A program made the translations under genes and the position numbers. 64,000 bases of DNA from Isoetes taiwanensis (lineage: Eukaryota > Streptophyta > Lycopodiopsida > Isoetales > Isoetaceae). Under the pieces are notes generated by a model. That model was not told where the DNA came from. It made no database searches and saw nothing but the letters and a program-made list of their open reading frames with translations. The DNA is taken from assembly GCA_021234155.1 (NCBI GenBank), contig JAJEKV010000130.1, positions 344,508 to 408,507 on the forward strand, in the 5' to 3' direction. Each line of letters opens with the position of its first letter. Position 1 is the first letter of the stretch. This document shows, piece after piece, positions 43,364-54,816 of this stretch.

Positions 43364-44150
43364 GTGTGGAAGGATATGTTCGGATCTGGAAGATCGACTG
43401 GTCTTACAGCCCTTGGAATCGGCCATGGGGATGTGGTGATGCTGGCATTAAGGAATTCGATCTGCTTTCCAGTTGCGTTTTTTGGTGTAATTTCAATTGG
43501 AGCTATTATAACCACTGCCAATCCTTTGAGCACTAGAGCAGCACTTTGAGTTCTACATTGGTAATCACTTCCAGGGACCAGGTTGGTAAGTTTGAACATT
43601 GTGGTTGTTGAAGAGGAAAATGAGACAGAAAAATTGGATGATGGTCTGATCCCTTTTTCTAAAGTAGTTTCAGCAAAGAGGGCATGTCGATGAAGGTCTC
43701 AATCTCCCATCTGAACCATGGCGTTGCTTTACTCTTGGGAACCAAAGGATTAAGTAAAGGGTGTTTCGACCCAGAAATTTGATATCCGCTTTGAAAGTTA
43801 TAACCAATGCAAGTGGAAAAGTATCAAGTAATGATGTCCTTGCCGTGGTGTTGCCCATGTTCCATGTGGTTTGGACTATTTATCGACCCTAGCTACCCTT
43901 TATAATGGTAGCACCTTGATTGTTATGCCCAATTTTGATATGTCCAATGTCTCGGAGGCCATTCTAAATATAGGATAACATATTTTCCATTAGTTCCTCC
44001 TATCTTGATTCAATTGGCCAAAGATCCCTTGTGTGATAAGTATGATTTAAGCTCCCGCCGGTTTGTGCGGTGAGCAGGCAGCAGCTTTAGGAAAGGAAAC
44101 AACCATGAAGTTTCTACAAAGGTTTCCAAATCTTCGACTAGAAACGGGTA
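43364..44150 (+). pseudogene. 4-coumarate:CoA ligase-like gene fragment
   Basis: The first part reads LGIGHGDVVMLALRNSICFP, then VAFFGVISIGAIITTANPLS, the N-terminal substrate region of adenylate-forming acyl-CoA ligases such as 4CL. Later frames give VPPILIQLAKDPLCDKYDLS and GKETTMKFLQ-like sequence, matching the PPxxLALAKSPxVxKYDLSS region before the central motif. Stops and frameshifts break the rest, and the AMP-binding and catalytic-lysine motifs are not visible. It lies in candidate Helitron H3, so gene capture is likely. Intact enzymes activate cinnamic acids in the cytosol. Confidence 0.65.
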
Positions 44151-44910
44151 AAGCCATATTTTATTCAAATGCATCCTAAAAACTGAGTTCATCTTTTATT
44201 GGAGTGGATCGTAAAGTTTGGTTTTAGCTGCAACGTTGATGTTGAACATGATGATGATGTTTTAGCGATTGGACTTTAAAATTTTTATAAAACCCTAATT
44301 TCTTTTGCTAGATTAGATTGTCATGATTTGTAATGAGAAAATTCATATTTCCTTGCGGGTATGCTTTTTTAACAACCGGGCTTGATACAAGATCTGTAGA
44401 AATGGTTTCATTTGCCATGCATCCTTTTTATTTTTTCTCCTTTCCGAGATTATCCATGAAAGTTTAATCTTGCTATGCATTCGCTATTCACATGTTGGGA
44501 GGTACGTCCATCATTTTTATATCGACCACGATGGTAACATATGCATATGCATGGACATTAGAAATGCATATGCATGGACATTAGAAAGGCACAGTTATTT
44601 CATGCTTTTAGAAAGATGATCATAGGAGTTTTTCAAACAGATCTAGGTGCGACTATAGAGAATATTTGGAGGCTTTTCAAAAGATCATTAACCAATATTT
44701 TGTCATACACTCATAGCTCAATGTTAAATATATTCTTGCTATCTTTATATGTGGACAAATTGCATGTTCCTCTTGAAACTAATCCATGTTCTAGCATGAA
44801 CCATGCCCTCTTATACATGTGTTCAACTACAATATCCAAGCTTCTTAGTAATTATATATAGATCCTTAAAAGTTTACCTATGTTTGCTTTTGTTAGGGCC
44901 GAAGGGGCAA

Positions 44911-45390
44911 AAAAAATTTTAGTATAAAACTACCATTAATATTAATTAACACAAATCATTGGGTCCAACACATTTAAATTAAAATCCCCCTTAAACCCCT
45001 TTGGTTTGGGTGCATATTCACCACCCGAGGGGGTGGTGGGTGGTGTAAGGCGAGAGCCCTTATAATTATGTTTTGCATGTACAAAATCAACACCTTATAG
45101 TATATTGCACGAAATCTTATAGTATTTTGCAAATCTTGTTGCACAATTATAACAAATTCTATACATCCATACCCACAAGCGAGGAATTTTTGTATGCAGG
45201 AATAAGGGTGTAGATTAAGGAATAAGGGGTGAAGATGCCTATCCAACACCTCTCGTTGCCCGGAGTCACCCCCCGTGTGAATATGCACCCAAACCAAAGG
45301 GGGTTTAAGGGGGATTTTAATTTAAATGTGTTGGACCCAATGATTTGTGTTAATTAATATTAATGGTAGTTTTATACTAAAAAAATTTTT
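44911..45390. mobile_element. Foldback MITE, copy 1
   Basis: Terminal inverted repeats of about 115 bp: TTTTAGTATAAAACTACCAT at the left and its complement at the right. It includes TTTGGTTTGGGTGCATATTC near the inner edge and a GGGGGTGGTGGG core. A second copy lies at 62996-63459. No coding capacity. Target duplication not resolved. Confidence 0.8.
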
Positions 45391-46039
45391 AATCACATAG
45401 CAAAAGCAATTTAAAAAAAAAAAAAATAATGGCGTACGCGTTTCTTCAAAAGGTACCTTTTTGTTCAAGTTTTGTTTTGCCTTTGGGAGGTGTGGGGGGT
45501 CTTAGCATTTACAACAAAAAGAAAAAATGTGACTCTGTTTGTTTGTTTTGAGGATTGAAGACCTACTTGCAGGAACGACTCATAGGACTCCAATATCTTG
45601 ATTAAAAAATAGCTTCAAACTGATTCATCCAGAAATTTAAAAAATCATACAGTTTTGAAGCAAAAGTAGAAAGAGCAACTATTAAGCAATACAATATCTA
45701 AGCTAAAAAGAAAAAATCATGGCCATTTTGATGGAGCCAAAACCGTCTGCCTAGTTACAGATTGCCAATCTCAAGCTACCTGTGCCTGGTAACTCCCACT
45801 TGCAGATCGTCGGCGATCTTATGCCGACTCCCATGTGAGCATTGAGATACAGCAGACATAGCTTAATCTGATGAAAAAAGGGCAGGAAGAGAGGCAGGCA
45901 GAAGAGGATGTAAAGATATGTATAAGGATGCTTTGTGACGACAGTTATATAAGAAAAAGGGAAAAACGGAACAAAATCACAGTCCAAATTTGCTTTCCTT
46001 AGTTGCACTTCCATTCTACTGCTTCTGGAGTGATGCTTC
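45391..46039. other. No gene recognised
   Basis: Poly-A run near 45410; otherwise low-information AT-rich sequence. The minus-strand frame at 45751-46014 shows no domain. Confidence 0.5.
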
Positions 46040-46350
46040 TACTGCATTGCTGGGCATCATGTGGGGATTTATAAACAATGTTGGGCATCAGGTGGGGAAC
46101 TGTAAATGTTGGGAATCTGGACATCGTATGGGGACCTGTAAACAATGCCTCCTAGGCATCATGTGGCAACCTGGAAATGTTGGGAACCTGGGCATCATGT
46201 GGCAACCTAGAAATGTTGGGAACCTGGCCATCATGTGGGGACCTGTACACAATGTTGGGCATCAAATGGAGAAATGGGCATTATTTGGGGACCTGTACAC
46301 AACGCTGGGCATCAAGTGGAGACCTATAAATGTTAGGAACCTGTAAATGT
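46040..46350 (+). repeat. Minisatellite of GGGCATCATGTGGGGACCTG units
   Basis: About 8-9 degenerate units of 30-37 bp built from TTGCTGGGCATC, TGTGGGGACCTGTAAA and AATGTTGGG. The first unit (GCATTGCTGGGCATC) resembles the 3' end of Helitrons H1 and H3 (GCGTTGCTGGGC), so the array may have grown from a Helitron terminus. Confidence 0.7.
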
Positions 46351-47315
46351 TGATGGGCATTCCATTTTATAATATTTGTTCTGGAGTGGAGGGGACACAT
46401 TGTGTGTATATCTCTTGTTCATATGATGTTGTGATGCTATGTAAATGGAATGTCTTGGAGTTTTGTCCATTTATACCATTGAATGTGTCTTTGGGTGTGT
46501 ATAATTGAGTGGTCTATGATACTCGTTTCGGATGCCCTTTTGCTTTCTTATTGCAATTTTACAATGTAGATTGTACATAGAGTTTAATGTTAGAGACCCG
46601 AAGTAAACAAATGATTCTTATATTAATGGCTAAGGCATCTACTTTTATCAGCCCTTTGCAGACTATCCAAAAAACCTAAGCCTACTGCAGCATTCTAAGC
46701 ATCTAAATTACTTATTCTAGATTGCATGCAATTAATATCTAGCAAGCTTACAAAAAATCCAGCACAACATCATCAGTTAGCTGTCATACCAAATACCATC
46801 ACAAATCTATGCTTAAGCCAACACGCACTCTACATTTCAATCCAATCTAACTATAGCAGCATAAATGGACGTTGCACTTAGTCTAAAAACTAACAACCAA
46901 GGTTATCTCTAGCAAGCCTATATATATCAAGCACTTGCATCATAGTTTTGTGCCATCATGAAAACAATAGCACATCATGTTTTTTAAGACTTGTTTCTTA
47001 AGCCAGCATCTACTCCAAACAAAAACATCTGGCAACATCAATAGATCAGAGCATCAACAAAAATAGAAAACCATAATTACTTGAACTTTTGTACCTTTGC
47101 CTACAATGACTTATTCCAGCCATGAAAAGCAGAAGCAAAGAAAAAGCTGACAAAGAACATTGGTAATAGCAGAAATAAGGGAAAACGAATGGTAGCGATA
47201 TGCACCACAACAGCAGAAATATGGGAAAAAAATATGTTTTCAGCGCTACAGGAGATACATAGCATTATAGTTTTATAGGAATATTGCCTCAGTAATGGAC
47301 TGATGTTTGCTTTGT
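46351..47315. other. No gene recognised
   Basis: AT-rich; no coding-like ORF and no clear repeat. Confidence 0.5.
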
Positions 47316-47423
47316 GATGGTAGATTCTGAGCAATCTTTAGAGCCCATTATAAGACTTCTGGCTCAAATGATGGTAGATTCTGAGCAATCTTTAGAGCCC
47401 ATTATAAGACTTGTGGCTCAAAT
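47316..47423. repeat. 54-bp tandem duplication
   Basis: GATGGTAGATTCTGAGCAAT through TGGCTCAAAT occurs twice (47316-47369, 47370-47423) with one difference (CTTCT/CTTGT). Confidence 0.85.
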
Positions 47424-47436
47424 ACAAATTTGAGAG

Positions 47437-47570
47437 ATGAAATTGGATCATCCAGAATTTTACTCGAAGGCCCCACCTTGGGCAAATCCATCTGCATCAT
47501 GGTGGATGAGACATATAGCAGAAAAAAGGCAAGATGACAGTAAAAATTGGCATGAAATTCAATGTAGTAC
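47437..47570 (+). other. Exon-like ORF, unrecognised
   Basis: MKLDHPEFYSKAPPWANPSA then SWWMRHIAEKRQDDSKNWHE has protein-like composition and ends before a GT (CAATGTAGT). It may be a captured exon. I cannot name it. Confidence 0.25.
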
Positions 47571-49490
47571 ATTTTTCATATGTCACATGTATATCTATTT
47601 CTCCAAATACTTCCACTGTGGCAGAATACGATTAGGCACCCTATGTACGCTGCTCTTTCATAGAAGCTACCAAAATTACCTGAAGAAGAAGGGATTGATT
47701 TGGTAACATCCATCATTATATCTGCAAACCAGCATGACTTGCCGGATGACTCCAGAATAAATTGTACAGCTGTGTATGTCCAGTTTTTGCAAGCATGTGC
47801 AGATTTGCCTTGTAGCCTAAAATAGAGACGGAAACATCTATTAAAGTTATGAACAAAGGTCTGATTGCTGCGAGGTCGGCTATCGTGCAACAGAGAGCTG
47901 CGAACTTTGCCGTAGGTGTACATTAGGCAGTTCCTGCTCAGAAATGCTAAACGCCATGTAAGAGCTTTTGGGGTATGGCTCACATGCATATGTTATCAGC
48001 TAGCGTAAGCTGAAGCTGTTGCAAATGTGCATTGCAGTTAATTAAAGTAGAACTTCATTGAAATATGTGCCCATCTACTAAGTAGAATCAAGACATGATA
48101 AGTAGAATCAAGACATGACACATCCAGGAAGATGAGAAGTTACAGGTCACCAGAGCAAAAAGCTGGTAGCCAATAGCCAAGCTAGAGATGCAGATCAGAC
48201 ATATAACATTTGCCTTATACGATCCTAGTACCTGCAGCAACAGGTTGTGTATAATGGGCATGGAATGTCCTGTATACATGCATGAGACTATTGTATAGTC
48301 ACAATAATTATTACTATGTAGATGGACTTGCACCTGTTCAAGCACGTTTAGGAAGTGTAAAAATAATTTTCTTCTGATGTAGCATGTTTCAGGTTATAAT
48401 GGAGTACTTAACCTTCCTCATCAAGATAACTATTCTATGTGTAACAAATGCTGGTCTGGAAATAGTTTTCCTAAGAAATTATACCTATCCAATACTCAAA
48501 ACCTTTAGTCTGCACAGAGATATAAAATCACGCTACATGCACTTGACGGCAAACTCAAATGTGATAATATGAAAACTAAGATGGTCAATTTATCTTCGAA
48601 GAAAAGAACATTACACTTCTTAATATTAAGGCAATCATAAATCAAGAAGAGTTATTTTTACCTCAGACAGCAAGAATTTTCTTGGAAGTGAAGCTTATTG
48701 TGCCCTTTAACTGAACCATAGGGCATTCTGATCAAAAAATCTGAAACACAACCGCATCATCGACCATGATAGAACATAATGCGAAGAAGAATTATACGTA
48801 AGCACATGCAAAAGCCTCTCCCTCAACAAAGGCCTAGCTTGTATACACATCATACTCCATCGTATAGCCACCAGACAGTTTGGCCTTTAAACATTCAACC
48901 AAACATGCTTCCCACTGCATCTCGAAATGTTGATTGTTTTCCTGCCCATCACCAGCTCCGGCTTAGGACAACTCCTAAGGACCTCCCTTTGCTCCTCTCT
49001 CGCTCTCTCTGCTTATCATCATGCTCCGTTTTTCATCATGGGCAATAGAAATCAAGAACAAAAATCAAAATCAAGAACAAAAATCAAATCAGGGCAAAAT
49101 TTTTCTCAAGGGTTTTCCTGCTCTGTAACGCTCTGGCCGGCCAAAAATTGTGGCTATAAACTCTGTTGTTGCTATGCAAAGAAGTGGGAGGTGTTCCCTT
49201 CATGGTGAGGAAAATCGAGCAACCAATGTTTGGCGCCTCCCAAAAACCTCCACACAATGCAAAACCCTACTCAAGCATTGTCTTTGCAACTCGATGTTTC
49301 TATTTTCACCAGCAATGCGGCCATGAATCAAAGGTCACCTTTGGCGCTGACGTAGACGATAATCCTAGAAGCTCCATCGCCCTCTCGTAAGAAAACAGTC
49401 CCTGGTTGCCCAGAGCAGGCCTCTCCGGTTAGCCGGTTTCAAGAGTGGCAGCCAACAACGGAAACGACCTAACAGTTACACCCAATAATG
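47571..49490. other. No gene recognised
   Basis: Short open frames only. Contains two copies of GTAGAATCAAGACATGA (48080, 48100), AATCAAGAACAAA repeats (49051-49085) and pyrimidine-rich sequence at 48985-49025. May contain non-coding pieces of captured genes. Confidence 0.4.
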
Positions 49491-49507
49491 GGTTTTTAGC
49501 AGTCATA

Positions 49508-49549
49508 GGCATATTCCAAGTATATACTGGCATATACTTGGAATATGCC
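49508..49549. repeat. Perfect 42-bp palindrome (18-bp arms)
   Basis: GGCATATTCCAAGTATAT, loop ACTGGC, then ATATACTTGGAATATGCC. Outside it, GGGTTT (about 49490) and AAACCC (about 49552) extend the fold. Confidence 0.85.
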
Positions 49550-49591
49550 ACAAACCCACATAAACAAGGGTTTGCCCCCTTAGGGGCAACC

Positions 49592-50066
49592 CAGAAAATA
49601 AGATATGAATTTTGTTTAGTCAATGATGCTAATGTTGCATTCATCTTATTCCTATACTTAATTATAGAAATTTTCCATGTTTCTTAAATATAAGAAAATG
49701 TTAAATATCACCCATAGAGTAAGTCATTGTTTCGATCCCTTTGAGTAAATAAAATCAATGTATTCATAGCTTATGTGCCCCCAATACCTAAGGTTATTAC
49801 GTTTCAAAAAATTGTAACATGTCCCTAGACCACTATTAACATTTGGATTATCATATGAGCATTTATATAAGAATCAATTTATTATTAAATTGGGTACCCT
49901 CAACCATAAGGTCATTGCCTTTAAAGGTTTATGCAACTTGTCAATAGACAATTATTAACACTTGGGTTATAATAAGAACACTTAAATTTCAAACTCAGAA
50001 TTAAGAGTGAACATGATCTAAGGCTAGTGAGCAGAGTAGAGTAGTAAGATTCTATATATATATATA
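49592..50066 (-). repeat. Dispersed 468-bp repeat, copy 2 (inverted relative to copy 1)
   Basis: Reverse complement of 14163-14630 with a few differences and a longer TA run at its start (50053-50074). It abuts structured element II of copy B. Confidence 0.75.
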
Positions 50067-50074
50067 TATAGCCA

Positions 50075-50150
50075 GTTTTGCCTTAACCTCCCAGAGGCCA
50101 AGGCTTATCAGACCCATTATCAATCAATGGGGAGCCCCATGGAACCATGC
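50075..50150 (-). ncRNA. Structured intron element II, copy B (truncated)
   Basis: On the gene strand: CCCATTGATTGATAATGGG hairpin, conserved TCTGATAAG, then GCCTT...AAGGC enclosing CCTC/GAGG. Same order as copies A and C with different stem bases. It is cut before the later hairpins, where the TA-rich repeat starts. Confidence 0.5.
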
Positions 50151-51149
50151 CTACCAATCATGCTGCAGCAGTGAGGATAAATGCAAACTTGAACTAAGCA
50201 TGTGTTGGCGTATAGATAGTAGAGTAAACAGGCTATGAACCCATCAAAATAGATGCTTAGGTGCAGAAATGCATGGTCAAATACCACCAAATTATACAAT
50301 ATGTATTGCATGCAACAAGCAGATAGTTAATTGAGCTTTTTCTGGTGAAAAAATGCATGGTTCAGTAAAACTTTTCAGCAAATGTGCAAGTTTATGCCTT
50401 AAAGTGCATAATTCGAAGCATGATTATAGTGCATACAGTTAAAGATGGAGATAGATACCTTTAGTAAGGTTCATCCCTATGCTGGACACAAGTGTACAAA
50501 GATAGAATGGAAATAAAGTCTGCACATAGGTTCATTTTGCCAACAAACCAAAAACAACAACAACAATGTGCATTTCATGTTGAATCTTTTGATTCCTTTA
50601 AAAATCATATTTCTAACATATTTTATTGGCACTCCATGTATGTCTCATGCACGAACTCCCCTTACAACAAAATATAAAGCATGAGCATGCTGGTATTTAT
50701 GTATCCATTACATAAAACAAACTGAAATATGCAACAGCAAATAAAGAGCCTTGAAGTTTGGCTGTGAGGCAAACGCATGGTGGTAACTGCACACAATATT
50801 TACTGAAATATGCTGCAGCAGATTACGGCCCTCGTCACCTTGCTAGAAATAGATACAATAATCTTTTTTTTCGGAAAAAGGAGCATATGCAAAGTCAAAT
50901 AGTGCATTCCTTATAAAGAAATTTAAGACCATATTTCTTAAATCAAAGATATAAGCTGTAGCAGATACAGAGTATTACCAGTAGCCCTTTTCGTAGTTTT
51001 TCTCCAAATAACTTGCATTACTAAAACCACAACATTGGGGTATACCGTTTATGCAGGACGTTTTTACAAACACTTGTACAAACATTTTAGTCCGGTCCTT
51101 GAATCAGCACGCTCCAAAGACATCACTAAACTGAAATAATGGAGTAAGG
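50151..51149 (-). other. Intron of copy B, no gene
   Basis: AT-rich with no coding-like ORF. Lies between structured elements II and I in the same arrangement as copies A and C. Confidence 0.4.
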
Positions 51150-51265
51150 GAAATGGAACTCCGGTTACCTGCACCCAATCAATACCTTAGTTAGCTTAAT
51201 AGGTAAAAAGGCAAGGGGCGTCAGGTAAGCTTGAGAATTCCATGGCTTATCGCCCTTTGCCCTTT
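51150..51265 (-). ncRNA. Structured intron element I, copy B
   Basis: On the gene strand: a GGGCGATAAGCC hairpin, then stems ATGGAA/TTCCAT, TTACCTG/CAGGTAA, CGCCC/GGGTG and GCCTT/AAGGT, with loop TTACCTATTAAGCTAAC. Compared with copy A, the inner and outer stems changed on both sides while TTACCTG and the GCTAAC loop stayed. Lies about 125-240 bp into intron 1 of copy B. Confidence 0.6.
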
Positions 51266-51389
51266 GCCACTTAAATCAGTAAGCAAAAGATAGAAATGCA
51301 TAAAACATTAAAGAATTACAGACATAGCATTATGTGTCTAGTTTTGAGGTCAACTAGAACTATAAGCTACGCTAGACAAAATAGAAAAC

Positions 51390-51480
51390 CTGGTTCAAAG
51401 GAAGGACGCCATCATCAGATTCGCCTTCCACAGCTCTATAATATGCACTGGTGTATATGTCTGTAGTCATTAAGCAGGGC
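51390..51480 (-). pseudogene. Copy B exon 1, 3' end
   Basis: Reads AVEGESDDGVLPLNQ before the donor AACCAG|GTTTTC. This matches the acidic tail and PLNQ end of copy A exon 1 and PNQ of copy C. Upstream sequence contains a stop and only weak similarity (FGRNQRVSRHDS), so most of exon 1 is lost or strongly diverged. Confidence 0.45.
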
Positions 51481-52196
51481 AACTCCTTTAAGACCCTTGA
51501 TCATTCCACGTTAATGGCTGTCATGTCTGGACACCCTTTGGTTCCTTCCAAATGTTCGATCTTCCAAAGGCATATTAACACTTGCGATAGCAATATTTAG
51601 TTGCCCAACCATCTTCCCTTGATAGATCAATATTAGCAAACGGGCTTGTAACAGGGCTTGTAGCAGATAGATTCAACAGATCAGAAGATTAGATTAAGTC
51701 TCAGATGGAAGATATCCATGGGGAAACACAGACATATTGAATCCGCTGACTAAAAAATATTCATGAAATGAAAGCAGAATGATCATATTGAACAGCAAGA
51801 TAGAATTGCCGGAATGTGCTTAGTAAGCTTCGATCTTCATGCTCACTGCAAGTCTCAGAGCTACCACAATATGCAAGTATATGAAATGCAGAGTCGAATC
51901 GTCCCTAAGCAGCAAGCATGTAGAATACTGGCCGATTCCATTTTTGGGAGCTTTTCGGCATAGGTCGGCATGCTGGCGGCCATTCTCATCTGCCATGAAC
52001 TGCTCTCAAATTGAGGTCCACAAATGGTGCATCATCCACCAGCACAGTGCTCAAACGTAAGACTCCGGCAGGCTGGCTGCTCATGGTTAAACATAGATTG
52101 CCACAAAGCCACAAGAATAGCTGAGATGGATTAGAACGGCATGTTGGCGGCCGCTCTCATCCGCCAAGAACCCTAGACTTTCAGCTTAGGGTTAGG
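51481..52196. other. Upstream of copy B, no clear gene
   Basis: A minus-strand frame (MADENGRQHADLCRKAPKNG) has no recognisable domain. ATGCTGGCGGCCATTCTCAT and ATGTTGGCGGCCGCTCTCAT (51970, 52141) form a diverged repeat. Confidence 0.35.
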
Positions 52197-52200
52197 TTAA

Positions 52201-52522
52201 GGGTAAAAGCATGCTACGGTGTACCACTTTTGGAACCCTCAAAAGTACCCACACTGGGTACTTTTAAAACTGATACTTTCTGGTTTTTCTTTCCATTAAA
52301 ATCAATCGAAAAGTTTTGAATTGAAGGTCAATAACATGTCAATCCATAGTACTACAGGATAATAATACTATTAGAGACTAAAATAAATGAATTAACGCTC
52401 AAACTTATTATTTATTGCGACATTTATGCAAGTTCCCAGTACCCAGTGCTGGGTACTTTTCTGGGTAGTTTCACACTCCCTAAAAAGTACTTTAGATGGT
52501 ACACCCTAGCATGCTTTCACCC
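52201..52522. mobile_element. 322-bp MITE with TTAA target duplication
   Basis: Terminal inverted repeats GGGTAAAAGCATGCTACGGT (left) and GGGTGAAAGCATGCTAGGGT (right, minus strand) continue into GTACCA. TTAA flanks both ends (52197-52200, 52523-52526). Inner GTACCCACACTGGGTAC and GTACCCAGTGCTGGGTAC are small palindromes. TTAA targets are typical of piggyBac-like and some other cut-and-paste elements. Confidence 0.85.
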
Positions 52523-52526
52523 TTAA

Positions 52527-54490
52527 GCATATCTACAGGAAAATATATGGATAGTTTTCCACTCCTACGTGTGGTATATGCCAACTGGTTATACATGTGA
52601 GCACCCATACTTCACCATGTGCCGATGTCTAAGGCAATATTTGATATTTGCAATTTGGCGCTTTAGGTCCAAGCAATACCTTATTTTGTCATTTGGCTCT
52701 CCCTAATTTCAGAAGAATGATGACATTCCAAGTAATGGATTTTGAGACATCAAAATCTTGATGCCCTACTAGTCCATGCTCAATAGGCTACTAAAACACC
52801 TTGGCAACTATAATATGGCAAAATTTGATCATTGGTCTATGCAAATTTAGTGGCCATGCTTTGCAAAACGTTATCTGCATTGCAAATTTGAGCAATAAAG
52901 CAATATGTACATTTTCTCTATATCTGGCTGTACATTAGCACAAACAGACTGTCTTTTGATCCAACAGACAGATCTAAACATGGGTGCTTAGCAACTATAT
53001 CGATCAAGTTTTGCAACATCCAAAGACGAGCAATCAGTGGACTTTGAATCAGAAGTATGTATGGAAAGCCTATGCTACTTCATCAGATAGCTAGAGGCTA
53101 AAGAAAAGATAATCAGAGGACATTGAATATATATTTATATTTATAGATATATATATATATATACATATATATACGAAGTCCGAGTTGAGTTATTTGGTTA
53201 CTTTTTGGATTTCTCTGATCTAGCTTCCTTCAGTATGGTACAACCTGGCCTGTTACATGGTTAATACCTTTTAATTAGAATTTTGGGAACCCATGCAGAA
53301 TTAATGTAGTGTATACTTGACACTCTATCTTAATCAAGGTGGTTTTTATTTGGTACACTGTATTTTCCTTCCGGGCATATTTGCAATACTTTCAGATCTT
53401 TTATTGTGCCTTTGTCACCTGTTTTTGGGACCTAGATATCTGGTATATTTTTGTTACATGAGATTAGGTTTTTTAACCCCGCATATTTTTTGGAAGGTTG
53501 ATGTTAAATGGGAATCATTGTATGCCCATAATTCATGTTACATGGCCAAGTTCTTTTATCCTTAGCAATGGGTTTATGCTCATGTTAATAAGGGGTAACG
53601 TATTTTCGTTGCTACTATGGTTCTAATTTTTTAATTTCATTGAAGTCTTTGTTGAGTTCTTTGTTGACTTACAGATTTTCTCTGAGCAAGGCTTCTTCTA
53701 TGGAGTTATATTTACTTTGATAAATGATAAATTTCCTCTCAGTTGGTTGATCTGTGACCTATCCATTGTTGTAATTTTCTAACTTTATCAGGGTTGTTGT
53801 CCTGGGCAACATGTTACCCATTAGGACCCTTATATTTGCTAGTTACATCTTGCAAAATACTGTCTTCATATTGTGACCCATTGGACTTCATGATGTTAGG
53901 CTCATTAATATGTTGTGATTGGTGTTGGTAATTTTCATTGTGACGTCCATGGGTATTGTTACATGACCAGATATTTACCCTTAGACTTGTTTTTATTATT
54001 CGAATGGTAAAATGATGTTGTACGTTTCAACCATTGTGGTATATGGTATTCGGGTATTTTATTTTTTAATTCTGTTCTGGAATTTCTTTCGTTACCTAAC
54101 CTAGGTTTCACAGAAACCCTAGCGATGGCCGGAAGTGGAGTTTGCTTCCCAATTAGGTTTACGACCTTGAGATGGCTACGACCACAGGCAGTCGTACCTT
54201 GCTGACTTGTATCCATAGCAGGAATCTTAACGGGTTTCATCATATTATACATGGCACTAGTTGTTACATGCATTCTGATCTGGCACTCCGACTCTGTTGC
54301 TTATTATGAAAGCAAGTACTCCTCTCTGGCAACACGACCCAGGTGATCTAATTCGGTCCTTATTTGGTATTTCTTGTAATTTGATCGGGGTTAAACCTTG
54401 ATTAGTGCTAGAATATGATTATTTTGATCAAATGACAGGGATTAACTCAACTCTGCCACTGCTATATAAACCCATGGGCTCGCCCCTTAC
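52527..54490. other. No gene recognised; upstream region of copy C
   Basis: AT-rich; a TA microsatellite lies at about 53128-53175. The last few hundred bases should hold the promoter of retroelement copy C; CTATATAAACCC at 54462 is a possible TATA box about 40 bp before the exon 1 ATG. Confidence 0.4.
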
Positions 54491-54501
54491 ATTTTCAAGA
54501 G

Positions 54502-54816
54502 ATGACGAGGCCTGAGGGCGCTCCCAACAAGGGACAAACTAGGACTAAGCTGATATAATTTCTCAGAAGACATGGCCTTGAGCATGGTGCTTCTCAGCCC
54601 TCTAAAGCTCAATTGTTGGAACTCTGCAGACAGCATGGACTTGATCCCAACAGGGACAAGCATGATACTGGTATTAAGAAATTTATACCAGGCCAAGGGC
54701 TTGGTAACAATGTTCCCAGAGTTTTGGAAGCACCTGCAAGCACTGTGGAGGTGGTTCCCCTTTCTGAATCTGATAGAGATGACGAATTTGAGGATGTGGA
54801 GATCCAGCCTAATCAG
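54502..54816 (+). pseudogene. Copy C exon 1, SAP-like domain with a stop
   Basis: Starts MTRPEGAPNKGQTRTKLI, then a TAA in place of the Glu codon of copy A, then QPSKAQLLELCRQHGLDPN, GIKKFIPGQ, and an acidic tail (SDRDDEFEDVEIQPNQ) at donor CAG|GTCTTC. Alignment with copy A over the whole exon is clear, at roughly 40-50 percent identity. The premature stop suggests decay or a sequence error. Confidence 0.65.

Larger units (their letters stand above)
42122..44862 (-). mobile_element. Candidate Helitron H3 carrying a 4CL-like fragment
   Basis: The 3' end resembles H1: GCCCAGCAACGCTG then CACCATTACTAG followed by host T (plus strand A|CTAG at 42121). The right end is less sure. The best candidate is TCTATATATAATTAC on the minus strand at 44862, preceded by A. 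A 50-bp segment (TGTAAATATTTTGGCCGCAATG) is duplicated at 42162 and 42207. No Rep/helicase coding was found. Confidence 0.4.
49592..51700 (-). mobile_element. Penelope-like retroelement, copy B (partial)
   Basis: Recognised by an exon 1 end (LPLNQ with a GT donor at 51390), structured element I (51150-51265) and the first half of structured element II (50075-50150), all on the minus strand in the same order as copy A. It is followed by the 468-bp dispersed repeat (49592-50066). No exon 2 or RT coding follows. The upstream limit is not resolved. Confidence 0.5.

Noticed and set aside
48781..49208. Proline/Ser-rich ORFs as a gene
   Set aside because: No domain, no conserved splice context; pyrimidine-rich sequence explains the composition.
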